Shown: piece after piece, positions 52,391 through 63,724 of the stretch | Position numbering within the stretch: position 1 is the stretch's first letter | Layout of the letters: each line of letters starts with the position of its first letter | Assembly (NCBI GenBank): GCA_041389725.1 | Contig: JAWKRG010000004.1 | Location: 970,995-1,034,994 of the forward strand | DNA length: 64,000 nt | From: Polyangiaceae bacterium | GTDB taxonomy: Bacteria; Myxococcota_A; Polyangia; Polyangiales; Polyangiaceae | Direction of reading: 5' to 3' | Notes under the pieces: model-generated | Seen by the model: only the letters and a program-made list of their open reading frames with translations | The model's database searches: none | What the model was told of the DNA's origin: nothing | Translations under genes and position numbers: made by a program

Positions 52391-52792
52391 ATGTACGACG
52401 GCGTTTTCGAGGTTTTCTACGACGGGGATTGCCCGCTTTGCATGCGGGAGATCCGCATGCTGATGCGGGTGGATCGCAACGCGCGCATCAAGTTCACTGA
52501 CATCGCGCAGCCAACCTTCGACCCCGCCGCGATCGGCACCAGCTACGAAGCACTCATGGAGCGGATCCACGGACGCATGCCCGACGGCAGCTGGGTGCAG
52601 GGAGTCGAAGTGTTCCGACAGCTCTACGCGCGCGTCGGACTGGCGCCGCTGGTTGCCGTCACCCGAGCGCCTGGGGTGCGGGCGGCGCTGGATTGGGGCT
52701 ATCGCAAGTTCGCGCAGAACCGGTTGAAGTGGACCGGGCGCTGCACCGACGCATGCCCGGTTCCACCGCGTCGATCGGAACGAGCCGCCTAG
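52391..52792 (+). CDS. DCC (DUF393) thiol-disulfide oxidoreductase-like protein
   Basis: A 133-residue protein of the DCC family, named for its DxDCPLC motif: here FYDGDCPLCMREI at 10-22. The later GVEVFRQLYARVG and the helical end are typical. The family has a thioredoxin-like fold and probable redox role, but no known substrate. The N-terminal MYDGVFEVF and ATG 52391 fit. It lies 166 bp after the membrane protein gene in the same direction. Confidence 0.88.
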   Translation: MYDGVFEVFYDGDCPLCMREIRMLMRVDRNARIKFTDIAQPTFDPAAIGTSYEALMERIHGRMPDGSWVQGVEVFRQLYARVGLAPLVAVTRAPGVRAALDWGYRKFAQNRLKWTGRCTDACPVPPRRSERAA

Positions 52793-52918
52793 TCTCGTAT
52801 CCGCAGTTCCGCATTCGCAGTTCGTCGGTTCTGGCTCGAAGCGCCCGCTGGATTCGCGTCCGTCGTTGGCACAGCGTGAGCCAGAATTGCAGGCACGCGG
52901 ATTGCTTGACGCGCGGCC

Positions 52919-53368
52919 ATGAAGACGACGATTGGCTTCGTGGCACTGATCTTGGCCGTTGCGTGCAGCAGCAGCGGCTCCGGCGGTGACGCAGACGCGG
53001 GCAGTGGCGGCAGCTCAGGAAGCGGCGGCGGCAGCTCGGGTAGTGCTGGCAGCTCCGGTTCGGCTGGCGACGCAGCGACGGATGCGCCACCCGCAGATGG
53101 CCCGTTTGCTTGCGGCACCGCAACCTGCGGCGCGACTCAGTACTGCATTCATCCCTGTTGCGGCGGCGCGCCGCCGATGTGCATCGACAAGCCCGATGGC
53201 GGCTCCTGCCCGAGCGGATTCCACGACGGTTGTGGCGGCGGCGACAATTGCTCGTCGGGTGACTGCTGCGAGGCCGATCCCTGTACGCCACCCGCACCCT
53301 ACTGTGCCGACGTTCCGGAAGTCGGCTGCCAATTGAAGGGGCACGACTGCGAGATGCAGTGCGCCTGA
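52919..53368 (+). CDS. Small cysteine-rich lipoprotein
   Basis: A 149-residue protein. MKTTIGFVALILAVAC is a lipobox signal, then a Gly/Ser/Ala spacer to about residue 62. The mature part has 17 or so cysteines (CGTATCGATQYCIHPCCGG, CPSGFHDGCGGGDNCSSGDC), typical of myxobacterial disulfide-rich surface proteins that include CCGG motifs. No function is assignable. The ATG at 52919 is preceded only by a weak ribosome site. Confidence 0.7.
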   Translation: MKTTIGFVALILAVACSSSGSGGDADAGSGGSSGSGGGSSGSAGSSGSAGDAATDAPPADGPFACGTATCGATQYCIHPCCGGAPPMCIDKPDGGSCPSGFHDGCGGGDNCSSGDCCEADPCTPPAPYCADVPEVGCQLKGHDCEMQCA

Positions 53369-53441
53369 CGCCTGTGCGGCTGTTCCGAGTCGCGACTGAA
53401 CAACCTCGCGGAACGCCGTCGCGCGCCTGCTACGCGCGAAG

Positions 53442-55400
<1,959 letters not shown>

Positions 55401-55586
55401 GACGAGGAAGGTCCACCCAGCGTGAACGGCAGCGTTCCTAGAAGCTGAAAGCCTTGGTGGAACAGCGCCTCGTTCCGCAAAAACACCGGGAAAACCGCGC
55501 CGCAGCCCCAGGGGAGCTGGCGGTTGGGGCCCGTCAGGACTATCGAGCTTGTGGGCTCGCTGCGTTCGGGCTCCGCGCGCGCCCTG

Positions 55587-57380
55587 ATGTCGCCTTCGGC
55601 CGAGAGCATTCCTGTCACCCTGAGCGCCCAATTCGTGCGTCAGGCACCCCGCTACGGAGTAGGCCTAGTCCTCCTGGCTGCGTACCAGTACGCCCAGTAT
55701 TGGTTCGACACGCGGCTGATGACGGCCATCAACGACGCCATGGCCCAGCGCTACGCCGCAGCGGGCGCCCTGGGCATTTGGCTGGTGGTCGTGTCCGTCG
55801 GGGCCTTCGGGGTTCGGGTCATGTCGCGCGTGGCCATCTTCAACGGTGGGCGCATTGCGGAATACGAGCTGCGCCGCGCACTGCTCCACCATCTTCATCA
55901 GCTCGGGCCGTCCTTCTACCGACGGATGAGCTCAGGCGAGATCATGAGCCGGGTCACGAACGACCTGGGCCAGGTACGGTTGCTCTTGGGTTTCGGCATC
56001 CTCAACGTGATCAACACGCTCTTCGCTTTGGTGAGCGCCCTGAGCGTGACCTTGAGCATCAGTTGGAAGCTGACCCTGGCGTCGCTCAGCATGCTGCCGG
56101 TGCTGATGCTGATCACCCAGCGCTTTTCTCGCCTGATCTACTCACGCACCCGCGACAACCAGGACGCCATCGGCAAGATGAGCGAGAGCGTGCAGTCGAG
56201 CATCGCTGGCGTGCGCGTCGTACGCTCCTTTGCTCTGGAGCAGGCCGAGCTAGAACGCTTCGAAAAGACAAACCAGCTCTACCTCGACAAGAGCTTGGCT
56301 TTGGCGCGGCTGCGCGGGTCGATGGGCCCCATCATGCAGGCCATCGTCGCCGTCGGGATCCTGATCGTGTTCTGGTACGGCGGTCACTTGATGTTGCAGA
56401 AAGAGCTGTCAGCCGGCGGCTTCCTCGCTTTCTACCGAGCCCTGGCGCGACTGACGTGGCCCCTGATTGCTCTCGGTTTCCTGGTCGGCTTGGTGCAGCG
56501 CGGCCGCGCCTCCTATTCGCGGCTGCAAGAGATCTACGCCTCGGAGCCCGACATCGTGGACGGGCCCCAGCAGCTACCGGCGGCCGCGCGCGGCGCCCTC
56601 GAGGTGCGTGGGCTCAGCTTTGCCTACGGCGACCGTCAGGTCTTGCGTGACGTCAGTTTCAACGTCGAGGCCGGGGGCTCCCTCGCCATCGTAGGCCGAA
56701 CCGGCGCTGGGAAGTCCACCCTGGCGGTGCTCTTGCCGCGACTGATGCCGACGCCGCGAGGAACAGTCTTCTTGGACGGCGTCGACGTTTGCGATCTTCC
56801 CCTCGCCACCGTGCGGTCCGCCATCGGCTACGCCCAACAATCGGCGTTTCTGTTCTCGACCACGATTGGTCGCAACATCGGTTACGTCCTGGAGGAACCT
56901 GACTCGGGACCTTCACTGAAGACCATTCGCGAAGCAGCCGCCGAGGCTCACGTTTTGGACGAGGTGATGGGACTACCGGATCGCTTCGACACCATCGTGG
57001 GCGAACGAGGGGTCCAGCTCTCGGGTGGGCAGAAGCAGCGTACGGCTCTGGCTCGGGCCTTCGTTGCCGACCCACGGATCATGGTCCTGGACGACCCCCT
57101 GAGCGCGGTGGATTCACGCACCGAGCGCGGCATTCTGGAAGCGATCGACCGACAGCGACAGCAGCGCGGCGTGATCCTGATCACGCATCGCGTAGCGGCG
57201 GCTGCGCGTTGCGATCGCGTGTTGGTGTTGGACGAGGGGGCCGTCGTCGAAGCCGGGACCCACGATGAGCTCGTCGCTCGCGGTGGGCTCTACGCCACCT
57301 TCGCCGAAGAGCAGCGGATCGAGCGCGAGCTCGCGCGCCTGGGCGAGGAAGACATCAGGGAGATCGCGCAGAGCGCGTGA
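55587..57380 (+). CDS. ABC exporter subunit, degenerate-Walker-B half (BmrC/YheI-like)
   Basis: A 597-residue half-transporter with six transmembrane helices, then an ATPase domain. Walker A GRTGAGKST, signature LSGGQKQR and H-loop ITHRVAA are intact, but the residue after Walker B is Asp (MVLDDPLSAVD) where Glu is catalytic. Together with the next gene this is the asymmetric design of heterodimeric exporters such as BmrCD, LmrCD and TM287/288: this subunit supplies the working signature for the partner's ATP site. ATG 55587 starts the family-like N-terminus; the frame extends 21 codons upstream. It likely exports drugs or lipids; the cargo is unknown. Confidence 0.9.
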   Translation: MSPSAESIPVTLSAQFVRQAPRYGVGLVLLAAYQYAQYWFDTRLMTAINDAMAQRYAAAGALGIWLVVVSVGAFGVRVMSRVAIFNGGRIAEYELRRALLHHLHQLGPSFYRRMSSGEIMSRVTNDLGQVRLLLGFGILNVINTLFALVSALSVTLSISWKLTLASLSMLPVLMLITQRFSRLIYSRTRDNQDAIGKMSESVQSSIAGVRVVRSFALEQAELERFEKTNQLYLDKSLALARLRGSMGPIMQAIVAVGILIVFWYGGHLMLQKELSAGGFLAFYRALARLTWPLIALGFLVGLVQRGRASYSRLQEIYASEPDIVDGPQQLPAAARGALEVRGLSFAYGDRQVLRDVSFNVEAGGSLAIVGRTGAGKSTLAVLLPRLMPTPRGTVFLDGVDVCDLPLATVRSAIGYAQQSAFLFSTTIGRNIGYVLEEPDSGPSLKTIREAAAEAHVLDEVMGLPDRFDTIVGERGVQLSGGQKQRTALARAFVADPRIMVLDDPLSAVDSRTERGILEAIDRQRQQRGVILITHRVAAAARCDRVLVLDEGAVVEAGTHDELVARGGLYATFAEEQRIERELARLGEEDIREIAQSA

Positions 57381-57383
57381 GCC

Positions 57384-59219
57384 ATGGCAAGCAGCGCGAA
57401 GGCCGGCAGACAGGAAAGCAACACGGAAGCGGTGTTGCGCAAGTTCCACGAAGAGGGAGCCTTCGGCAAAGCCTACGACACGCGCTTGATGGCGCGGCTC
57501 TGGCCCTTCGTTCGGCCGCACAAAGCCGCGCTGACGCTGTCGGTTGCCGCGATTCTGATCACGGCTGTGGGCGCTCTGGTGCGGCCACTGGTCATGCTGC
57601 ACGCCATCGACGAAGGAGTGCTCAAGGGCGAACCAGCGGTGCTGCTCCGCAGCGGGCTGCTGCTCGTGGGTATCGTCGTGGTGGAGCAAGTCCTGGTCTA
57701 CGTGCAGATCTATGCGCTGCAGGTGGCGGGCGCGCGGGCGATGGCCGACTTACGGCGTCACGTGTTCGTGTATCTACACAAGCTCCGCCTCGGCTTCTTC
57801 GACCATCAACCCGTCGGACGGCTCGTGACGCGAGTCACCAACGACGTCGACGCCATCCAAGAGCTGTTCTCGTCGGGCGCCCTCAACGCCTTCGGCGATC
57901 TGGTGCGCTTGATCGGCATCGTCGCGCTGATGCTGACCCTGGACGCCAAGCTGGCCTTGGTCGCTTTTGCCGCAACACCGCCGGTGGCGCTTCTGGTCGT
58001 GCTGCTGCGCAAACGCATGCGCACGGCCTACCGGGAAATCCGCGCCAAGACGGCGCAGATGAACGCCACCATGAACGAGCAAGTCTCGGGCATGAGCGTG
58101 GTGCAGGCCTATCGCCACGAAGCAGCTGCGGCGCGGGAGTTCGACGGCATCAATCGCACTTACCGCGACGCGAACCTTTCCTCGATCAAGTTCGAGTCGA
58201 TGCAGGACGCCGCGATCGAGATGGTGGCAGCCGTCTGCCTGGCGAGCATCATCGTGTACCTGGGCTACCACCCAGTGTCCTTCGGCATCGTAGTGGCGTT
58301 CAACGCCTACCTGGTGCAGTTCTTCGAGCCCATCAGCGCTCTCGCCCAGCGCTACACCTTGCTACAGAGCGCGATGGCCGGGGCGGAGCGAGTGTTCGGC
58401 CTGCTGGACACGCCCCCGAGCGAGATGGACGCTCCCGCGGGAAAGCCTGTCGCGGCGGGTGACACCGAGCTGGCCCTGGAGCTGGAGGACGTTCACTTCG
58501 AGTACAAGCCCGGCGTTCCGGTGCTGGACGGAGTGTCGCTGCGCGTGCGACCGGGCGAGAAGATCGCGCTGGTGGGACCGACCGGGGCGGGCAAGACCAC
58601 CATCACCGCGGTGCTGCTGCGGCTCTACGACGTGCAGCGCGGTGTGGTGCGAGCGAATGGGGTCGATGTGCGCGGCCTCTCGCGAGAAGAGCTGCGCTCG
58701 CGCTTCGCCGTGGTGCCCCAGGACGTGTTCCTGTTCCCGGGCACCGTGGCCACGAACATCGCGGCCGGCGAGACGCCCGACGTCGAACGGGTGAAGGACG
58801 CGCTCTCGCGCATTGGTGCACTGGAGCTGTTTCAGAAGCGCGAGCAGGGGCTGGACACGCCCGTAGAGGAACGCGGCGAGAACTTCTCCGCGGGCGAGCG
58901 CCAATTGATCGCCTTCGCGCGGGCGCTGTATCGCGATGCTCCGGTGCTCATCCTGGACGAGGCGACGGCCAACATCGACAGTGACACCGAAGCCAAGTTG
59001 CAGCGCGCCCTGGAAGAGCTGTGGCGCGGTCGCACCGCGATCATGATTGCGCATCGCTTGAGCACGATTCGCCGAGCGGACCGCATCGTCGTGTTCCACA
59101 AGGGACACATCGTGGAGCAGGGAACTCACGCAGAACTCCTGGCTCACCGCGGGCTCTATGCTCGTCTCCACGAACTACAATTCGCGCGCGAAGATGTAGC
59201 GCCGAGCGACCCGGCATGA
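57384..59219 (+). CDS. ABC exporter subunit, catalytic-Glu half (BmrD/YheH-like)
   Basis: A 611-residue partner of the previous gene (3-bp gap; ATG 57384). Transmembrane domain with REIRAKTAQMNATMNEQVSG, then ATPase with Walker A GPTGAGKTT, Walker B LILDEATANID carrying the catalytic Glu, and H-loop IAHRLST. Its signature reads FSAGERQL instead of LSGGQ, so it cannot support the partner's ATP site efficiently. The two subunits therefore form one consensus and one degenerate site. No adjacent substrate-specific gene is visible. Confidence 0.9.
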   Translation: MASSAKAGRQESNTEAVLRKFHEEGAFGKAYDTRLMARLWPFVRPHKAALTLSVAAILITAVGALVRPLVMLHAIDEGVLKGEPAVLLRSGLLLVGIVVVEQVLVYVQIYALQVAGARAMADLRRHVFVYLHKLRLGFFDHQPVGRLVTRVTNDVDAIQELFSSGALNAFGDLVRLIGIVALMLTLDAKLALVAFAATPPVALLVVLLRKRMRTAYREIRAKTAQMNATMNEQVSGMSVVQAYRHEAAAAREFDGINRTYRDANLSSIKFESMQDAAIEMVAAVCLASIIVYLGYHPVSFGIVVAFNAYLVQFFEPISALAQRYTLLQSAMAGAERVFGLLDTPPSEMDAPAGKPVAAGDTELALELEDVHFEYKPGVPVLDGVSLRVRPGEKIALVGPTGAGKTTITAVLLRLYDVQRGVVRANGVDVRGLSREELRSRFAVVPQDVFLFPGTVATNIAAGETPDVERVKDALSRIGALELFQKREQGLDTPVEERGENFSAGERQLIAFARALYRDAPVLILDEATANIDSDTEAKLQRALEELWRGRTAIMIAHRLSTIRRADRIVVFHKGHIVEQGTHAELLAHRGLYARLHELQFAREDVAPSDPA

Positions 59220-59325
59220 TGTTCACCCAGGTCCGGAGGCAGCGCCGCTCGGGCCCGGAGCAACGACATGACAGCGCGTCCGGCAGAATGAAACATCCGG
59301 GACAGACGTTTTCACCTTCGGCCCC

Positions 59326-59829
59326 ATGAAGCCAAGCCTCCTCGTCATGCCTCTCGCTCTCCTCCTTTCCGCTTGCGGCGGCCCGGGCAGCCACGCGCCC
59401 GCTTCCGCGCCGGCGGCCGTGGCGGTTCCGTCTCAGCCCGCTTCGCCGGGCGCTGCAGACGATCAGGAGGACGCAGCGCCGCCATCCCCCAATCGCAATG
59501 CGCGTATCGCGGGGGAGTATCGCGTCGAGCACGAGGTCAGCTACAACTGCGATCTTCCGGAGTGGTGCACCGGGCCCGTGACCAACAGCCTGACCGTGAA
59601 GCAGGAGCGCGACGACATCGTCGTGGAGATCCAGCTCGTGCACACGAACATGCACACCTGCACCTGGCAGGGGACGCTGAGTGCTCGAGCGCAGGATCGC
59701 TACGAATTCAGCGAGCCAGACTGCGACCTCTCCTTGACGGTCACGCCCACCACCCTCCAGCTGCGTAGCGAGGGCTGCCGTGAGTACTGCGGCGCGCGCG
59801 CCTATCTGGAGGGGGACTTCCCGCGCTGA
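59326..59829 (+). CDS. Lipoprotein of unknown function
   Basis: A 167-residue protein. MKPSLLVMPLALLLSAC is a lipobox signal, then an Ala/Pro spacer. The folded part (from IAGEYRVEHEVSYNCDLPEWC) has a lipocalin- or DUF-like beta pattern with cysteines at CDLPEWC, HTCTW, EPDC and GCREYC. It resembles small outer-surface proteins of myxobacteria, without a family I can name. It lies 106 bp after the ABC gene in the same direction. Confidence 0.65.
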   Translation: MKPSLLVMPLALLLSACGGPGSHAPASAPAAVAVPSQPASPGAADDQEDAAPPSPNRNARIAGEYRVEHEVSYNCDLPEWCTGPVTNSLTVKQERDDIVVEIQLVHTNMHTCTWQGTLSARAQDRYEFSEPDCDLSLTVTPTTLQLRSEGCREYCGARAYLEGDFPR

Positions 59830-59947
59830 GCAGCCTGCGCCGAGCTCTGCCGCGCGACTCCAAGCTCGGCGAGCGATGCACGACCTCAGTCCCGCGAGGG
59901 ATTCACGCGGCGCTGACGCGCACCGGCCGCAACGGCACGCCGTTCGC

Positions 59948-60169
59948 ATGCTCGAGGGCGTGCTGCGCTACGTGCTCCCGCTGTGCTTCGTTGGATGCGC
60001 GACGACCCCATCCCCGGAAAGGCCGCCCCGTTCCGTCGATCCCCCAGTGACCGTGGTTGACGATGCCGGCGCACCTGCGCCCGCGCACAGTGCGCCACCC
60101 CCTCGCTACGGTGATCGCATAGTGGAGGACGGTCGCGACGCCGGCACGAACGCCTCGGCAAAACCCTGA
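59948..60169 (+). CDS. Very small lipoprotein (73 residues)
   Basis: MLEGVLRYVLPLCFVGC is a short lipobox signal (Cys17), followed by a 56-residue Pro/Ala/Asp-rich peptide without cysteine or secondary-structure motifs. It overlaps no other gene. Probably a short surface peptide; it could also be spurious. ATG 59948 has no clear ribosome site. Confidence 0.45.
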   Translation: MLEGVLRYVLPLCFVGCATTPSPERPPRSVDPPVTVVDDAGAPAPAHSAPPPRYGDRIVEDGRDAGTNASAKP

Positions 60170-60249
60170 CCCCTCCGTGAGGTGTCATCGGTCGTGCAGT
60201 GCATGCGCGCTCGTGGGTAGCGGCGCGCACGCACTGCGTGGGGCGACCG

Positions 60250-60798
60250 CTACTCCATCATGTGGCATTCGCCGCAACCGAAGCCCTTTTGGGTCTCGGG
60301 GTTGTACGGCTCTTCACCAATCGTACCGGCCATCTCGGGAACGACGGTCTTCATCATCCACTCGGTGACCTTCTTGTTCTTCTTCATGTGCTTGGCGAAG
60401 CCATCCTTCGCCGACAGCTTGGGCAGCTTGGGATTGGGCATGTCGAACTTGCCTTCCTTCGCGCCTTCGCCGTGACAGGTCTTGCACCCGAAGTCCTTGT
60501 ACTTCTTGCCGTCGAACTCCTTGAACAGAGCACTCATCTTCGGCATGACCACCGACTTCATGTGCTCGACCTTCTGGTCGTGGTTCATGGTTGCCCAAGT
60601 GGGGGCAGCGGGCTCGGCAGGCTCGGCGGGTTCCGCGGGGGGCTCCGCCGGTTCCGCGGGGGGCTCGGCGGGTGGTTCGGCCGTGGCCACGGGTTCTGCC
60701 GGAGGCTCGGGCGAAACGGGCTCGGGTTGACCACCGCCACAAGCGATGGCGAGGGCACACGACGAAACGAGAGTGATGACAAGGCTGCGAACTCGCAT
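60250..60798 (-). CDS. Diheme c-type cytochrome lipoprotein
   Basis: A 182-residue exported protein. The signal ends at LAIAC (lipobox), followed by a repetitive Pro-Glu-Pro/Ala linker (EPPAEPxAE repeats, residues 25-68). The domain has two CxxCH sites: CKTCH and, five residues from the end, CGECH. MKSVVMPKMSALFKEFDGKKYKDFGCKTCH and several Met/His residues resemble small photosynthetic-type or myxobacterial cytochromes. AGGAG lies 6 bases before ATG 60798. It probably transfers electrons at the cell surface. It lies 59 bp downstream of a lipoprotein gene on the same strand. Confidence 0.82.
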   Translation of the reverse strand: MRVRSLVITLVSSCALAIACGGGQPEPVSPEPPAEPVATAEPPAEPPAEPAEPPAEPAEPAEPAAPTWATMNHDQKVEHMKSVVMPKMSALFKEFDGKKYKDFGCKTCHGEGAKEGKFDMPNPKLPKLSAKDGFAKHMKKNKKVTEWMMKTVVPEMAGTIGEEPYNPETQKGFGCGECHMME

Positions 60799-60857
60799 GA
60801 CGTTCTCCTGGTTCGGAACGCCGGCGTCTTAGCGGAGTCCCCTAGCGGGGTAAAGTA

Positions 60858-61286
60858 TCAGTCCGTGCCTGCATCTGGCAGGTCCCCGGGGGCACGGGCC
60901 GCGGTGACACGCAGGTAGAAATCCGCGCAGCTGTCGTTGCGAATCCGCACGAATTCGTCCGTGACCGCTTCGATCACGGCTTGGTTTCCAGCGCTCTCCG
61001 AAGCGTTGTTCGAGCTGGTCAGTGGATTCTCGGAAAAGGAGAGATACGTGTTGACGACGTAGGGCTCGACGCCCAATCCGTGCTCGAACACGAAGCGACG
61101 GCCCGGCGGAAAATGCAGCCACGGCTCGTCCCAGGCGTTCGTCTCGTACACGCTGGCGGTGCTGTCCACGTGGCCGCCGTTGTAGACCACCGAAGCCGAG
61201 CTCGTCGTCTTGCAGTCTTGCGCGCAGCCCACGCCTCCCAGCGCCAACAGCACCAGCGACAGCCGGGTCACACCCTGCGCGAGCAT
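60858..61286 (-). CDS. Lipoprotein of unknown function
   Basis: A 142-residue protein. MLAQGVTRLSLVLLALGGVGC is a lipobox signal (Cys21). The folded part (SASVVYNGGHVDSTASVYETN, PPGRRFVFEHGLGVEPY, YLSFSENPL) is probably beta-rich. No family is recognised. It precedes the diheme cytochrome gene on the same strand and may be expressed with it. Confidence 0.62.
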   Translation of the reverse strand: MLAQGVTRLSLVLLALGGVGCAQDCKTTSSASVVYNGGHVDSTASVYETNAWDEPWLHFPPGRRFVFEHGLGVEPYVVNTYLSFSENPLTSSNNASESAGNQAVIEAVTDEFVRIRNDSCADFYLRVTAARAPGDLPDAGTD

Positions 61287-61402
61287 GGGCGGACTGTATC
61301 ACGCAGCCCCAATGCGAACAGAGTTCGTTTCGCCCGACGCGGAGTGTGGAGCGGTCGGAACGTTCGGTTGCGCGCGGTCGGCAGTATGGGCGCCAACGAG
61401 CC

Positions 61403-61500
61403 GCTTCGATGCGCTTGGCAGGTGTGGGGAGCTAGAGCCAGCGCGCGGCTTCGATGCGCTTGGCAGGTGTGGGGAGCTAGAGCCAGCGCGCGGCTTCGAT
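61403..61500 (-). repeat. 45-bp tandem repeats of the GAF gene 3' end with its stop codon
   Basis: GCTTCGATGCGCTTGGCAGG... recurs at 61403 and 61448, 45 bp apart and identical, with a partial third copy from 61493. The third position coincides with the last codons (RIEAARWL) of the minus-strand GYF-GAF gene, and its stop (TAG, 61477-61479) lies in the second unit. The other copies lie downstream of the gene. Confidence 0.85.
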
Positions 61501-62313
61501 GCGTTGCACCAAGGCGTCCACGGCCTGCTCCACCGCGGCGATCTCCCGAGCGCGGAAGGGGCGAGTCGCCCGTCCCAGCTCGATGGTGCCGATCAGGGCC
61601 CCGTTGAGTCGCACCGGGACCATGGCCACGCCCCGGGGTCCGGGCAGCGCGCGCGCCACTCGTCCCGCGATGTGCTTGCCCGCTTCACCCAAGCGCATTT
61701 CGCCCATGATAGTGTGCCCGGCCTGCGCGGCCAGCAGCGCCGGATCGTTCTCGGCCATGCGCTCACCCAACAGCGCTTCGGCACCGTAGCCTTGTGCGAA
61801 GGAGCACACCGTCGACTTGAGATCGTGACGCACGACGTGCACCAGACCGATCTGAGCCGATGCCGCCGTGACCGACATGGTCAGCGCGAGCAAGAATGCT
61901 TGCTCCAGGTCCGCAGCCGTCTCGAACACGGACACGGGATCGATGCTGGGTGGCTGCAGCGAGGGCGGCGTCGAGTCGTTGGCAGGTGCCTCCAACTCTT
62001 CTTCAGCAGGCGGAGGCGGCGGCGCTTCGTTCTTCGGGTTGCTGGCACGCACCTCGGCTTCCGCCGACACCTGAGCCAACTCTGCGACCTTCTGATCGCG
62101 CTGCTCCGCGGACAGCCCGTCGATGTCCTGCAGCTTGCGCCACACCTTCCAAGATGCATGACGCACGAAGGATTCGACCGGAATGCGTCCAGCGTGCAGC
62201 CCACGCTGCATCAGGTCGAATGTCACCGGACCCACGGCCTCCACGCCGTTGGTCACGAACCACTGGTCTTCGCCCGGCTTGGGGCCGGCCCCACTCACTT
62301 CTACAGCGTGCAT
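61477..62313 (-). CDS. GYF-like and GAF-domain protein
   Basis: A 278-residue cytosolic protein. The first 55 residues (WFVTNGVEAVGPVTFDLMQRGL, ESFVRHASWKVWRKL) match GYF_2/DUF4339. A Pro/Ala/Glu linker leads to a GAF-like domain (LGLVHVVRHDLKSTVCSFAQG-type core, GPRGVAMVPVRLNGALIGTIELGRATRPF) with a helical end. The GYF part probably binds proline-rich or membrane-proximal peptides, and the GAF part a small ligand; such pairs are common in Myxococcota. ATG 62313 was chosen because GGGAG lies 5 bases upstream. Confidence 0.78.
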   Translation of the reverse strand: MHAVEVSGAGPKPGEDQWFVTNGVEAVGPVTFDLMQRGLHAGRIPVESFVRHASWKVWRKLQDIDGLSAEQRDQKVAELAQVSAEAEVRASNPKNEAPPPPPAEEELEAPANDSTPPSLQPPSIDPVSVFETAADLEQAFLLALTMSVTAASAQIGLVHVVRHDLKSTVCSFAQGYGAEALLGERMAENDPALLAAQAGHTIMGEMRLGEAGKHIAGRVARALPGPRGVAMVPVRLNGALIGTIELGRATRPFRAREIAAVEQAVDALVQRIEAARWL

Positions 62314-62894
62314 CAGCACTCCCATGCACCCGAGGCCCACCTACAGGTGCTCACAAGGTGGGCGGATGTGCCCCATCCACCACCCGAAGTCAAGTCGCCG
62401 ACGAGATCAGCTCCGAAAAAGCTTTTATTTCAAGCGGATACGAGTGCGACCTGCCGCGCTGAGCAGGGTGAACAGGGGTTCTGTCTCCGGGCAAACGGGA
62501 GGAGCCCGCGGGTTGGCGGGCGCGCGGCGGGCGTGTTTGCGCGCTGGGGTTGGGGGCAGCTGCGGGGGGCCGTCGGGTGACGCGCCTGCGGGGTGCAGGG
62601 AAGGCCGTCGACGTGGCCGGCTGCGGTGCGGCCGCTCACACCGCTCACACCGGCTGCTTTGGTGCGCTCGGCCCTTCACGGCAATCATCGCGCGCGCCTG
62701 TATCGTCGCGCCGCGACGAAGGGCCGTCGCGTCACGTGCGCGCGTGTCTCAACACTTTCGGTCTGTCGGCGCAATCGCCGTGCTGAGGCCTGGGAGCGGT
62801 GCGCAGCTGGTTGCGCGACCGCCTCGGCGGGGTTCAGTTCAAACCCGTATGTTGACACATCGCAGCCCACTCTCCGCCTTATCAGGTCGTGCCG
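62314..62894. other. 580-bp gap
   Basis: I see no gene here. The sequence is G/C-rich with CG-rich clusters, and no frame has sustained coding character. TTGACACATCG near 62851 matches part of the palindrome at 32968 but stands alone. Confidence 0.5.
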
Positions 62895-63263
62895 TCACAA
62901 CGTAGGGCCCAACGTCTCGTTCAGCCCCTTCCCATCTATGCGCATCTTGCCGCTGCTTTCGTCAACCGAGAGAGTTGCGCCGGAAAGCCAATGGTTGAGC
63001 AGAGCGAAGTTGCGATTGCACAGGGACTCGCACTGATTCTTAGCGTGCCGGATCGTTTCTGCGCACGTAGCACCGTCCGTTCCCGCGCTTGCGTCGCGGG
63101 TGCCTTGACGCAGGTCGCAGCCTTTCATGCACGATTCCAGTTCCCCTTTCAGCGCAGCGCTCTCACGAGCACTTGGCGGCGTTCGGCTCTCTCCCTTTTC
63201 GGGCGGACGACCAGTGCTGCACCCCCCGACGGCCAAGACCAGGAGCAACAAGGTCCGGTTCAT
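62895..63263 (-). CDS. Lipoprotein of unknown function
   Basis: A 122-residue exported protein. MNRTLLLLVLAVGGC is a lipobox signal (Cys15). The mature part has six cysteines, including ESCMKGCDLRQG and KNQCESLCNRNF, which could form a small helical disulfide motif. The end KMRIDGKGLNETLGPTL is unassigned. It lies 32 bp downstream of the SMI1 gene on the same strand and may be co-transcribed. Confidence 0.65.
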   Translation of the reverse strand: MNRTLLLLVLAVGGCSTGRPPEKGESRTPPSARESAALKGELESCMKGCDLRQGTRDASAGTDGATCAETIRHAKNQCESLCNRNFALLNHWLSGATLSVDESSGKMRIDGKGLNETLGPTL

Positions 63264-63295
63264 TCTTCCCCTCTAGGCTCCACTCAGTTGCTTGC

Positions 63296-63724
63296 TCATT
63301 CCTCGTCGTCTGCCCTCAGAGAGTGCAGGAACGCCTCTAACGTCGATACAAGCACTGTTGTGCCGCTGGCGTCGTCCTCGCGCTCGTGGTCCCAGAACGC
63401 AACTGCACCTTGGTTCGAGCCGTCGACGAACAAGAGCAACAAGTTGCCAAACGGATCTTCGGCGATCGGAAGCGCATGCTCCGGAAGTCGCCCTTCGAAG
63501 ATGCGCAGCTTTCGCTCGAGATCAGCGTGGCGCTCCCCCTCTACGGCAAAGAACTGCTTTACGGTGTCACGGCCTTCCTCGGGTATCTCGAATACCCCGA
63601 GTGTCGGGACACCCCTATTGTGTTCAAGTAAGAACTGCTTGTACGAACTTGGCAATGTCACGCCGAGACGGCTCGACAGTGCGGCCAGTCCTTCCTCGTC
63701 GAGGGGCGGACCAGAGTGCTTCAT
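63296..63724 (-). CDS. SMI1/KNR4 (SUKH) family protein
   Basis: A 142-residue cytosolic protein of the SUKH superfamily. PPLDEEGLAALSSRLGVTLPSSYKQFLLEHNRG is the classical start, LPIAEDPFGNLLLLFVDG the central strand pair, and AVAFWDHERED the end. Such proteins are often immunity factors. The neighbouring lipoprotein gene is not a recognised toxin, so the cognate toxin, if any, is outside the window. ATG 63724 was chosen from the family start. The following 276 bp to the window edge show nothing recognisable. Confidence 0.85.
   Translation of the reverse strand: MKHSGPPLDEEGLAALSSRLGVTLPSSYKQFLLEHNRGVPTLGVFEIPEEGRDTVKQFFAVEGERHADLERKLRIFEGRLPEHALPIAEDPFGNLLLLFVDGSNQGAVAFWDHEREDDASGTTVLVSTLEAFLHSLRADDEE

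Noticed and set aside
62841..62860. TTGACACATCG echo of the palindrome at 32968 as a second operator
   Set aside because: Only one half is present and no -10 or gene start is in register.
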